Source of the DNA: a bacterium
GTDB lineage: Bacteria; Patescibacteriota; Patescibacteriia; JAACEG01
DNA: 5,629 bases
Direction of reading: 5' to 3'
Assembly: GCA_027040785.1 (NCBI GenBank)
Contig: JALULG010000023.1
Coordinates: forward strand, 1-5,629
Part shown: positions 1 to 5,069 of the stretch, in pieces
Numbering within the stretch: position 1 is the stretch's first letter
How the letters are laid out: each line of letters starts with the position of its first letter
Made by a program: the position numbers and the translations under genes
Notes under the pieces: generated by a model
The model's database searches: none
What the model was told of the DNA's origin: nothing
What the model saw: only the letters and a program-made list of their open reading frames with translations

Positions 1-634
1 AAAAACTTTCCCGTAATTTTTCATAAATCTGAAAAAAAGAATATTCCAAATATTTAATTATTTCTTTAATCTGCAAAAAAATTTCCGGATTTTTTTCTTT
101 TATCCCATTTTCAATTTTAAAAATATAATTTTTTAAGGAAAATACATTTTTTGAATTTAAAAAAGAAATGTCTTTGCTTTTTTCTTTTAATTTTATTAAA
201 AAATTCGCCGATTCTTCTCCGCGCCAATCATCAAAAACATATTCCGGTCTTTTTAGTTCTTTTCCTTTGATAAAATTTTGTAATTGCCAATACTCATCTT
301 GATGTTTGATTTTGGGAGCGCGTCGGCAAGATGATTGAATCGGAATGCTTTCCGGTATTAAGGTTAAAAAATCGCCTTTAATATTTTTTAAATAAGTATT
401 TATTTGAGAAAACTTATTATTTTTTAAAAAATCCAAAATTTTGGCAATTTCCTTTTTTCTTTCAAAATTATCATTATATATTTTTTCCAAAATATATAAA
501 TTGTTATTTTTATCTTCAATGACGGTTCTGAATTGAGCTCGTTCTGGTGATCCGCAAATTTTAATATCTTCACGAATTTTTTTAAAATCAATATTCCAAT
601 TTTTTAGGATTTGAGGAAAATTATATTTAGTCAT
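1..634 (-). CDS. APH/kinase-fold phosphotransferase-like protein (3' part missing)
   Basis: My own translation from the ATG at 634-632 gives 211 open residues that run off the left edge, so the C-terminal part is absent. It resembles the phosphotransferase (aminoglycoside/homoserine kinase-like) fold. Residues 28-36 (GSPERAQFR) look like the nucleotide loop and are followed by the strands TVIEDKNNNLYILEKI at 38-52. A hinge-like stretch YWQLQNFIKGKELKRPEYV lies at 115-133, and DDWRGEESANFLIKL at 135-149 matches the usual helix after it. The catalytic loop (HxDxxxxN in this family) would lie in the missing part, so activity and substrate cannot be judged. The ATG is the only one in frame before an upstream stop (682-680). 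It has no Shine-Dalgarno and begins 16 nt past the T-run of the tRNA terminator. The family call rests on remembered motif resemblance; the substrate is unknown. Confidence 0.6.
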   Translation of the reverse strand, partial: MTKYNFPQILKNWNIDFKKIREDIKICGSPERAQFRTVIEDKNNNLYILEKIYNDNFERKKEIAKILDFLKNNKFSQINTYLKNIKGDFLTLIPESIPIQSSCRRAPKIKHQDEYWQLQNFIKGKELKRPEYVFDDWRGEESANFLIKLKEKSKDISFLNSKNVFSLKNYIFKIENGIKEKNPEIFLQIKEIIKYLEYSFFQIYEKLRESF

Positions 635-650
635 ATTTGGTTTTAGATTT

Positions 651-675
651 AAAAAATAGCCAAACCATTTGGCTA
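651..675 (-). terminator. Intrinsic terminator of the tRNA-Ala gene
   Basis: On the minus strand an 8-bp stem TAGCCAAA/TTTGGCTA (675-668 paired with 664-657) closes on the loop TGG and is followed at once by six T (656-651). It lies 20 bp past the tRNA 3' end, as expected for a tRNA terminator. There is no T-run on the plus side, so it works leftward only. The next gene starts only 16 nt further on. Confidence 0.85.
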
Positions 676-695
676 TAAATTAGATAAATTCAATA

Positions 696-772
696 TGGTG
701 GACCCGACTGGATTCGAACCGGCGACCTCTTGCATGCCATGCAAGCGCTCTAACCAACTGAGCTACGGGCCC
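696..772 (-). tRNA. tRNA-Ala (anticodon GGC)
   Basis: The 77-nt minus-strand sequence folds as a full cloverleaf. The acceptor stem is GGGCCCG with CGGGTCC, the D stem GCTC/GAGC, and the anticodon stem CTTGC/GCAAG with loop ATGGCAT, so the anticodon is GGC. The variable loop is AGGTC and the T loop TTCGAAT. It carries the alanine identity pair G3-U70 (770 and 702) and discriminator A73. The CCA end is encoded in the gene (698-696). One oddity is that the T stem GCCGG/CCAGT has a C51-A63 mismatch (721 and 709) and a G49-U65 wobble. It is expressed on its own, with a -10 box upstream and a terminator hairpin downstream. Confidence 0.97.
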
Positions 773-791
773 AAAATTTGACAACAGTTTT

Positions 792-820
792 ATTATAACG
801 GGACTGTCGTCAAATCCCGT
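792..820 (-). promoter_or_regulatory. Candidate tRNA-Ala promoter (perfect -10, weak -35)
   Basis: A perfect TATAAT lies on the minus strand at 797-792. This puts the start of transcription near 785, about 13 nt before the tRNA 5' end. At the usual 17-bp spacing the -35 position reads ACGGGA (820-815), which is weak. A better TTGACG (812-807 region) is only about 10 bp away, too close for standard use. The -10 sits just outside the end of the 160-bp palindrome, and the -35 region lies inside it. Confidence 0.5.
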
Positions 821-959
821 TTTTGATGAATTTTTTTAAATTTCGGCCGAGACGCTGTTGAAAAAATCGCATAAATACGGCGTATTGATAAGATTTTTTC
901 AGCAAGTCGCAGGCGAAATTTGAGAAAATTGGCGAAAATCGGGGTTTGGCGACGGTCCC
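800..959. repeat. 160-bp imperfect palindrome (MITE-like or structured repeat)
   Basis: The sequence from 800 (GGGACTGTCGTCAAA) is matched, as reverse complement, by the sequence ending at 959 (read on the minus strand GGGACCGTCGCCAAA). The match holds for about three quarters of positions down to a centre at AATACGGCGTATT (874-886). The arms share blocks such as AAATTTCG and TTGAAAAAATC or CTGAAAAAATC. Each end carries a small nested GGGA/TCCC-type hairpin. The flanks TTATAAC and TTGTTAT are also weakly inverted. It fills nearly all of the 213 bp between the exonuclease stop and the tRNA. A 63-codon TTG-started reading frame crosses it on the minus strand, but this looks like a by-product of the palindrome. 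No transposase is present. It could be a non-autonomous mobile repeat or a long RNA hairpin. Confidence 0.75.
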
Positions 960-985
960 ATAACAAGTAAAAAGAAAAAATCAAA

Positions 986-1690
986 TCAAAAAGCCATATA
1001 CTTTAACCATTTTTCATAAAGGGCTTTGGTGGCGAATAAATCATCGGCATTATATTTGGCAATATCCAAAAATTTTTTTTCTTTAAATAATTTACCAACA
1101 TCGTCCCCGCTTACACCTTTTGATTTTGGACTGGTAATGCCAAAGGCGCGACACCATAAATGTAAATTGCCTTTTTTGCGAACAGTTCCAAAATAACTTA
1201 AATGTTCAAGTAAGTCAAGATGCTTTGTTTCGTAGTGTTTGCTAAAACGATAAGGCATTAAATCAATACTTGGTCTGATTTTATTAATGGCGCTCCGGGT
1301 AACCAAAAAGGGCACATCAAAGGCGCGTCCGTTAAAACTGATTACTTGATCGTATTTTTTAACTCCTTCCCAAAATTTTTCCAACATTTCTTTCTCTGAA
1401 TAAGGAATATATTTAATCCCGTTTTCGTTTATTTCCTTTTCTTTTTTTTCCGGAGATTGATAATAAACAGCTCCTTGATTTTTGTTAACATCTAAAACAC
1501 CGATAGCTACTATTTCTCCGGTTAAAGGGGAGAAACCAAGTCCGTTTTTTAAGTCTTCCAAAGCCAGTTTATACTCTTCTTCATTTTTTGATTCTTTTTT
1601 AATCCAACGAGTTAAAACATTTTGTGTTGTTTTATCTAATTTATCAAAGTCTTCTCCAATTGTTTCAATGTCAAAAACTAATTTTTTCAT
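986..1690 (-). CDS. PolB-like DEDDy 3'-5' exonuclease (RNase H fold)
   Basis: This is a stand-alone 234-residue 3'-5' exonuclease of the type related to the proofreading domain of family B DNA polymerases (DNA_pol_B_exo2-like). It removes nucleotides from DNA or RNA 3' ends with two metal ions. All catalytic motifs are visible: Exo I FDIET with D7 and E9, Exo II ISFNGRAFDVPFL with N120 and D125, and Exo III YNADDLFAT with Y213 and D217, which makes it DEDDy. HLDLLEHL at 157-164 and KGVSGDDVGKLF at 191-202 also fit the family. No polymerase domain is attached, and the length suits the stand-alone form. The ATG (1690-1688) overlaps the stop of the DUF2238 gene in ATGA, so translation is probably coupled. 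No Shine-Dalgarno is visible. The biological substrate is unknown; repair or RNA processing are both possible. Confidence 0.9.
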   Translation of the reverse strand: MKKLVFDIETIGEDFDKLDKTTQNVLTRWIKKESKNEEEYKLALEDLKNGLGFSPLTGEIVAIGVLDVNKNQGAVYYQSPEKKEKEINENGIKYIPYSEKEMLEKFWEGVKKYDQVISFNGRAFDVPFLVTRSAINKIRPSIDLMPYRFSKHYETKHLDLLEHLSYFGTVRKKGNLHLWCRAFGITSPKSKGVSGDDVGKLFKEKKFLDIAKYNADDLFATKALYEKWLKYMAF

Positions 1691-2292
1691 ATTTTCTTAT
1701 TTGAATGTTTGAAGTAAAATAAAATTGAGATAGTTATTGCTCCTAAAATATCAAGAAGCATATCTTTTTGAGCATCCCAAACATCTCCTTGCGATCCTAA
1801 GAAATTAGCGCCGGCATCACCGCCGTTCCAAACCGCAAAAGCCATTTCTATTATTTCATAAACAGATCCCCAAAATCCAAGCGCTAAAATGCCGACAAAA
1901 ATTGCCACCCAAACATTTTTGACCCATTTTTTTAAGAAAAAAAGTTCAGCCGTTGGATAGGCGAAAACTCCGACTAAAAAATGTCCCACCCGATCAAAAT
2001 TGTTTCTCTGCCAACCGAATAAATTGGAAACAAAATCAAAAGGAACTCTTTCAAAAGTAAAATGTCCGCCGATTGTGTGATAGCAAATGAAAAACCACAT
2101 TAAAAAATAAGATAAATTTGAGAAACGAAATTTTTTATAAGTGGTAACCAGTAAAAAAACAGTAATAAAAAGCGGTAAGTTTTCCGCCCACCAAGTTTCT
2201 CTGTCAAAAGGATTTATTCCTAAAATAAAAGTAAAAATTAAATAAAGTATTAAAAGAATGTGGGGAAATTTTTGAGATAATTTGGAAGACAT
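1687..2292 (-). CDS. DUF2238 (YjdF-type) integral membrane protein
   Basis: This 201-residue membrane protein carries the marks of the DUF2238/YjdF family, whose function is not established. The N-terminal helix spans about 11-25, followed by WWAENLP (34-40). Further helices lie at about 41-51 and 60-73, then GGHFTFERVPFD (75-86), the signature RNNFDRVGHFLVG (96-108), a helix near 127-142, YEIIEM (145-150), the conserved GSQGDVWDAQKDM (166-178), and a last helix near 179-194. The conserved His, Asp and Glu next to membrane segments suggest a metal or catalytic site, but that is inference. The length is normal for the family, so the gene looks intact. It is the first gene of a minus-strand pair and its TGA stop overlaps the exonuclease start. 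No Shine-Dalgarno precedes the ATG. Confidence 0.9.
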   Translation of the reverse strand: MSSKLSQKFPHILLILYLIFTFILGINPFDRETWWAENLPLFITVFLLVTTYKKFRFSNLSYFLMWFFICYHTIGGHFTFERVPFDFVSNLFGWQRNNFDRVGHFLVGVFAYPTAELFFLKKWVKNVWVAIFVGILALGFWGSVYEIIEMAFAVWNGGDAGANFLGSQGDVWDAQKDMLLDILGAITISILFYFKHSNKKI

Positions 2293-2311
2293 AATTTAAA
2301 ATAATTATTTA

Positions 2312-2340
2312 ATAATAATTTTATAATAATACATATTAAA
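2312..2340 (-). promoter_or_regulatory. Weak candidate promoter for the DUF2238-exonuclease pair
   Basis: On the minus strand TTTAAT (2340-2335) and TATTAT (2317-2312) are 17 bp apart. This would place the transcript start near 2305 with a leader of about 13 nt lacking a Shine-Dalgarno. The whole stretch is almost pure A/T, so such matches arise easily. Position is the main support. Confidence 0.3.
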
Positions 2341-2371
2341 CTTAGATTCAAGGTGGGATTATATAAATTAC

Positions 2372-2620
2372 CACGAGATCCTGAAATGTTTAGTATCTTG
2401 AAAAAACTAAAAATAAAAAATCATGAGACCCTGAAATAAATTTAGGGTGACATAAAAACCCTCATGTCATGTTGAATTTATTTCGGTATCTCATTTCCTG
2501 TGTCATGCTGAATTTATTTCAGCATCTCAAAAAATAAAGTAAAAACTAATATCCATGAGATCTTGAAATGTTCGGGATAACAGCGAAATTAACACGAGAC
2601 TCTAAAACGAATTTAGAGCA
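2372..2620. repeat. Cluster of six GAGA-flanked hairpin repeats in mixed orientation
   Basis: Six related copies of about 28-33 bp fill most of this gene-free stretch. Forward copies are at 2372-2400, 2421-2453, 2554-2583 and 2593-2620. Reverse copies are at 2464-2494 and 2501-2529. Each has (C)AYGAGA, or its complement TCTCAT, beside a 7-bp hairpin, and the better copies end in TGACA. The stems (plus strand) are TCCTGAA/TTTAGTA, CCCTGAA/TTTAGGG, TGTTGAA/TTCGGTA, TGCTGAA/TTCAGCA, TCTTGAA/TTCGGGA and CTCTAAA/TTTAGAG, with loops of 3 or 5 nt. The loop-side half is near constant, while the outer four pairs change yet stay paired. The look is that of a dispersed palindromic repeat seen in many bacterial genomes. 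There are no regular spacers and no open reading frame. Confidence 0.8.
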
Positions 2621-2656
2621 AAACTTAAAACAGCAGTCTCTTAAATTCTAAATTAA

Positions 2657-2685
2657 TTGACTTTTTATTTTTTAAAATTTAAGAT
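2657..2685 (+). promoter_or_regulatory. Candidate sigma70-type promoter for the 2742 gene
   Basis: TTGACT (2657-2662, five of six consensus bases) is followed after 17 bp by TAAGAT (2680-2685, four of six). Transcription would start near 2692, giving a leader of about 50 nt that contains the strong AGGAGG. A GATAAT three bases further on is an alternative -10 with a poorer spacing of 20. Confidence 0.5.
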
Positions 2686-2730
2686 AATAAACAAAAATTA
2701 TTTATTGACGAACTTTACAACTTAAAATTT

Positions 2731-2736
2731 AGGAGG
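2731..2736 (+). promoter_or_regulatory. Strong Shine-Dalgarno AGGAGG
   Basis: A perfect AGGAGG lies five bases before the ATG at 2742 and fixes that start. It is the only full Shine-Dalgarno in front of a gene in this window; the other four visible starts have none. Confidence 0.9.
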
Positions 2737-2741
2737 TAGTT

Positions 2742-3458
2742 ATGGAAACAATAAATTCTCTAAAAGCAAAAAGTTTTTTATCTCATTTGATTTTTGGAAT
2801 ATTAGTGATGATGATTGCTTTTTTTTCGTCATTCATTTCAACAACAAACGGAAGAGTTTTTCTGGTTAATCGTTTTGTGTTAATTTGTTTTTTGTTTTAT
2901 AGTGTGGCCATTTTTATTTTTTTGTTGTATGCTGTGCCGCTTCTCAATAAAGGATTAAAAAGAAGCAGTTGGCGATATATTTTTTTGGAAGAATTTTCTT
3001 TTTATTTTAATGAGGAGTATTTAAATATTTGCATTCTACCATATTACTTATTATCATCTTGTTTTTGCTGTTTTTGTTTTGTTTTTGCTTGGATAATATT
3101 TTTGATTTGTAGTTTTTTCGGAATTTTATTTTTTGGAAAATATGTTAATTTTGAGAAATTTATTGAAAACGAATCGTGGGATAATATTTCTTTTTTAACT
3201 TTTCATGTTAAAAAAAGAATTATTCGTCCTTGGCAGGTCTATTTTTTCTTTCTTGTTCTTTTTTTTGTTTTTAAATTTTTTGATATTTTTTCTAAAAGTC
3301 AAAACTTAAATAATCAATGGGGTATAATCGGAGAATATGGTGTTTTGTTGGCTGTGTTGGTTTTTCTTTTATATAAAATGAAAATATGGCAAACCATTAA
3401 AAAGATTTGCCAAGCAATAGATCAAAAAATTTGTTTGTTGGGAAAAGTCAGAGATTAA
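2742..3458 (+). CDS. Unrecognised Phe- and Cys-rich multi-spanning membrane protein
   Basis: I do not recognise a family for this 238-residue protein. Hydrophobic segments suggest four to six membrane helices: about 12-32, 43-66, 97-132 (long enough for two), 164-183 and 195-212. The tail KMKIWQTIKKICQAIDQKICLLGKVRD is basic and probably cytoplasmic, as are the basic stretches at 70-78 and 157-163. About 38 residues (16%) are phenylalanine, coded by long T-runs. Cysteines cluster as CFCCFC at 107-112 inside the third hydrophobic region, with others at 49, 97, 123, 223 and 231. The start is secured by an AGGAGG five bases upstream. It stands alone, with its own promoter behind the hairpin-repeat cluster and a terminator just after the stop. 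Function is unknown. The clean reading frame, ribosome binding site and terminator make it a real gene. Confidence 0.8.
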   Translation: METINSLKAKSFLSHLIFGILVMMIAFFSSFISTTNGRVFLVNRFVLICFLFYSVAIFIFLLYAVPLLNKGLKRSSWRYIFLEEFSFYFNEEYLNICILPYYLLSSCFCCFCFVFAWIIFLICSFFGILFFGKYVNFEKFIENESWDNISFLTFHVKKRIIRPWQVYFFFLVLFFVFKFFDIFSKSQNLNNQWGIIGEYGVLLAVLVFLLYKMKIWQTIKKICQAIDQKICLLGKVRD

Positions 3459-3463
3459 AATAT

Positions 3464-3489
3464 AATCAGGTGTTTACGCCTGATTTTTT
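3464..3489 (+). terminator. Intrinsic terminator, probably shared by two convergent genes
   Basis: A 9-bp stem AATCAGGTG/CGCCTGATT (3464-3472 with 3477-3485, one T-G wobble) closes on the loop TTTA and runs into six T (3484-3489). It starts six bases after the stop of the plus-strand gene. Read on the minus strand the same hairpin follows the comM stop (3490-3488) and is trailed by ATATTTTAATC, so it probably also ends comM transcription. Confidence 0.85.
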
Positions 3490-5011
3490 AATTGCTTTTC
3501 GGTCTGTATTGTAATGCTTCGGCAATGTGTTCTTTTTTAATTTCCTCGCTTTCATTAAGGTCGGCAATAGTTCGCGCCAATTTTAAAATTCTGAAATATG
3601 AACGGGCTGAAAGATTAAATTTTTCAATAGCTTGTTTTAACAGCAGTGAAGATTCTTTGTCTGTTTGGCAATATTTTTCAGTTTGCTTGGTGGACATTTC
3701 ACTGTTGGTAATAATATTTTCTTTTTTAAATCTGTTTTTTTGCATTTTGCGCGCTTTAATTACTCTGTTTCTGATACTTTCCGAATTTTCAGCATCACCC
3801 TTTGTAATAAGTTTTTCGGTTTTTACTTTTTGCAAATCAATATTCAAATCAATTCTGTCCAATAAAGGACCGGATATTTTTCGTTGATATTTGATGATTT
3901 GGTTGGCTGAGCAAACACATTCTTTATCCGGATCGGTATAATATCCGCAAGGGCAGGGATTTTGGGCTGCGATTAAAATAAATTTTGCCGGAAAAACAAG
4001 TGATCCTTGGGCGCGGGAAACAGTAATTTGCCCATCTTCCAATGGTTGACGTAAACTTTCCAAAACTTGCCTGTTAAATTCCGGAAATTCATCAAGAAAC
4101 AAAACTCCTCTGTGAGCCAAACTGATCTCACCCGGCTTTGGATAAGTTCCGCCACCAACCAAAGCAACATAAGAAGAAGTATGGTGTGGGTTTCTAAAAG
4201 GGCGAATTGTGATTAAAGGTTTTTTAACGGAAAGTTTTCCCAAAACACTGTAAATTTTGGTTGTTTCTAAAATTTCTTTTTCCGTTAACGGCGGAAGAAT
4301 GGACGGAAAAGCGTTGGCAAGCATTGTTTTTCCCGCTCCCGGCGGTCCGTTAAAAAGAACGTTATGGGCGCCGGCAGCCGCAATTTCCAGAGCTTTTTTG
4401 GCAAATTCTTGTCCGTGTATATCTTGAAAATCAATTTTAAATTTTTGAATATTTTTTATTTTTATATTTTCCGTATTTAAAGTTTTGATTTTTTTGTTTC
4501 CAAGTAAATATTCAACTATTTCGTTTAAGTTTTTAATCGGGACAATATTTATTCCTTTTATCAAAGAAGCTTCTTTAATATTTTCTTTGGGTAAAAATAA
4601 ATTTTCAAATTTTAATTTTTCCGCCATTAAAGCGATCGGTAAAACCCCGTTAACTTTCCTTAATCGTCCGTCAAGAGCCAATTCTCCAATAAAAATTGAT
4701 TTTTCCAAGTTTATTTTTGGGATAAAATTTTTGGAATCCGCCAATAAAATACTGATGGCTATCGGGAGATCAAAAATAGGCCCCTCCTTTTTAATGTCAG
4801 CCGGCGCCAAGTTAATGGTTATCCTGGTTTGAGGAAATGAAAACGAACTGTTTTTAATGGCGCTCCGCACCCTTTCTCTGGCTTCTTGAACAGCGGTATC
4901 CGGCAAGCCGACTACGATAAAATTTCCCAATCCGGCGGAAATATCACTTTCCACTTCTATCGGTTCACTGTCCAATCCGATTGTGGTTGCGGAAAAAATT
5001 TTTGATGACAT
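3488..5011 (-). CDS. comM: ComM/YifB family Mg-chelatase-like AAA+ ATPase
   Basis: This 507-residue protein is a full-length ComM (YifB). Members studied in naturally competent bacteria are hexameric helicases that extend heteroduplex (branch migration) when taken-up DNA is recombined. Residues 1 to about 170 form the Lon-protease/S5-like N-terminal domain (GLPDTAVQEARERVRSAIKNS at 35-55, INLAPADIKKEG at 66-77). The AAA+ core follows. Walker A is GPPGAGKT at 222-229, FRNPHHTSS lies at 272-280, and Walker B is VLFLDEF at 303-309. Sensor 1 is N351 in AAQNPCPCGYY, C353, C355, C365 and C367 form a small cysteine group, and the arginine finger GPLLDRIDL contains R386. The C-terminal Mg-chelatase subdomain has LSARSYFRILKLARTIADL at 467-485. 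All key residues are present. The ATG (5011-5009) lacks a Shine-Dalgarno. No other competence gene is in view, so the role here is inferred from the family. Confidence 0.96.
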   Translation of the reverse strand: MSSKIFSATTIGLDSEPIEVESDISAGLGNFIVVGLPDTAVQEARERVRSAIKNSSFSFPQTRITINLAPADIKKEGPIFDLPIAISILLADSKNFIPKINLEKSIFIGELALDGRLRKVNGVLPIALMAEKLKFENLFLPKENIKEASLIKGINIVPIKNLNEIVEYLLGNKKIKTLNTENIKIKNIQKFKIDFQDIHGQEFAKKALEIAAAGAHNVLFNGPPGAGKTMLANAFPSILPPLTEKEILETTKIYSVLGKLSVKKPLITIRPFRNPHHTSSYVALVGGGTYPKPGEISLAHRGVLFLDEFPEFNRQVLESLRQPLEDGQITVSRAQGSLVFPAKFILIAAQNPCPCGYYTDPDKECVCSANQIIKYQRKISGPLLDRIDLNIDLQKVKTEKLITKGDAENSESIRNRVIKARKMQKNRFKKENIITNSEMSTKQTEKYCQTDKESSLLLKQAIEKFNLSARSYFRILKLARTIADLNESEEIKKEHIAEALQYRPKSN

Positions 5012-5030
5012 AAAATAAATATGCTATAAT
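5002..5030 (+). promoter_or_regulatory. Extended -10 promoter of the 86-residue gene
   Basis: TTGATG (5002-5007) and a perfect TATAAT (5025-5030) are 17 bp apart, and TGC just before the -10 makes it an extended -10 element. Transcription would start near 5037, about 33 nt before the ATG at 5070. The -35 lies inside the first codons of the divergent comM gene, so the two genes share this short control region. Confidence 0.7.
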
Positions 5031-5031
5031 A
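5026..5031 (-). promoter_or_regulatory. Possible comM -10 box, nearly coincident with the divergent -10
   Basis: TATTAT on the minus strand (5031-5026) would start a comM transcript near 5019, giving a leader of only about 8 nt, which fits the missing Shine-Dalgarno. No clear -35 is seen at the right distance. It overlaps the plus-strand TATAAT by five bases, so the two promoters could not be used at the same moment. Confidence 0.35.
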
Positions 5032-5069
5032 AATAAAAATTTGATTTTTAATTATCTTATTATATTCCA

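Noticed and set aside
696..959. An integration site (tRNA att) with the palindrome as a mobile-element end
   Set aside because: The palindrome is upstream of the tRNA 5' end rather than at its 3' end. No duplicated tRNA 3' segment and no integrase are in the window.
793..984. A 63-codon minus-strand reading frame between the exonuclease and the tRNA
   Set aside because: It starts with TTG, has no ribosome site, and lies almost wholly within the long palindrome, which explains its openness and odd basic composition. It is not a credible protein.
1687..1689. UGA as a sense codon (code 25, as in some Patescibacteria)
   Set aside because: TGA ends both the DUF2238 gene and the exonuclease at family-typical lengths, and no in-frame TGA is needed inside any gene.
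1482..1712. Plus-strand reading frame opposite the 5' part of the exonuclease gene
   Set aside because: It is antisense to a gene with intact catalytic motifs, and it shows no ribosome site or recognisable domain.
2372..2620. CRISPR array
   Set aside because: The repeats differ in orientation, sequence and spacing, each is itself a hairpin, and there are no uniform spacers and no cas gene.
2293..2741. A hidden small gene in the 449-bp gap
   Set aside because: No convincing start, ribosome site or protein-like frame was found. The stretch is accounted for by AT-rich promoter DNA, the hairpin repeats and the promoter of the 2742 gene.
3492..4832. Several open frames of 65-131 codons on both strands within comM (3492-3887, 3665-3865, 3973-4170, 4485-4832)
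   Set aside because: All lie in other frames of a full-length, motif-complete comM gene and resemble no family.
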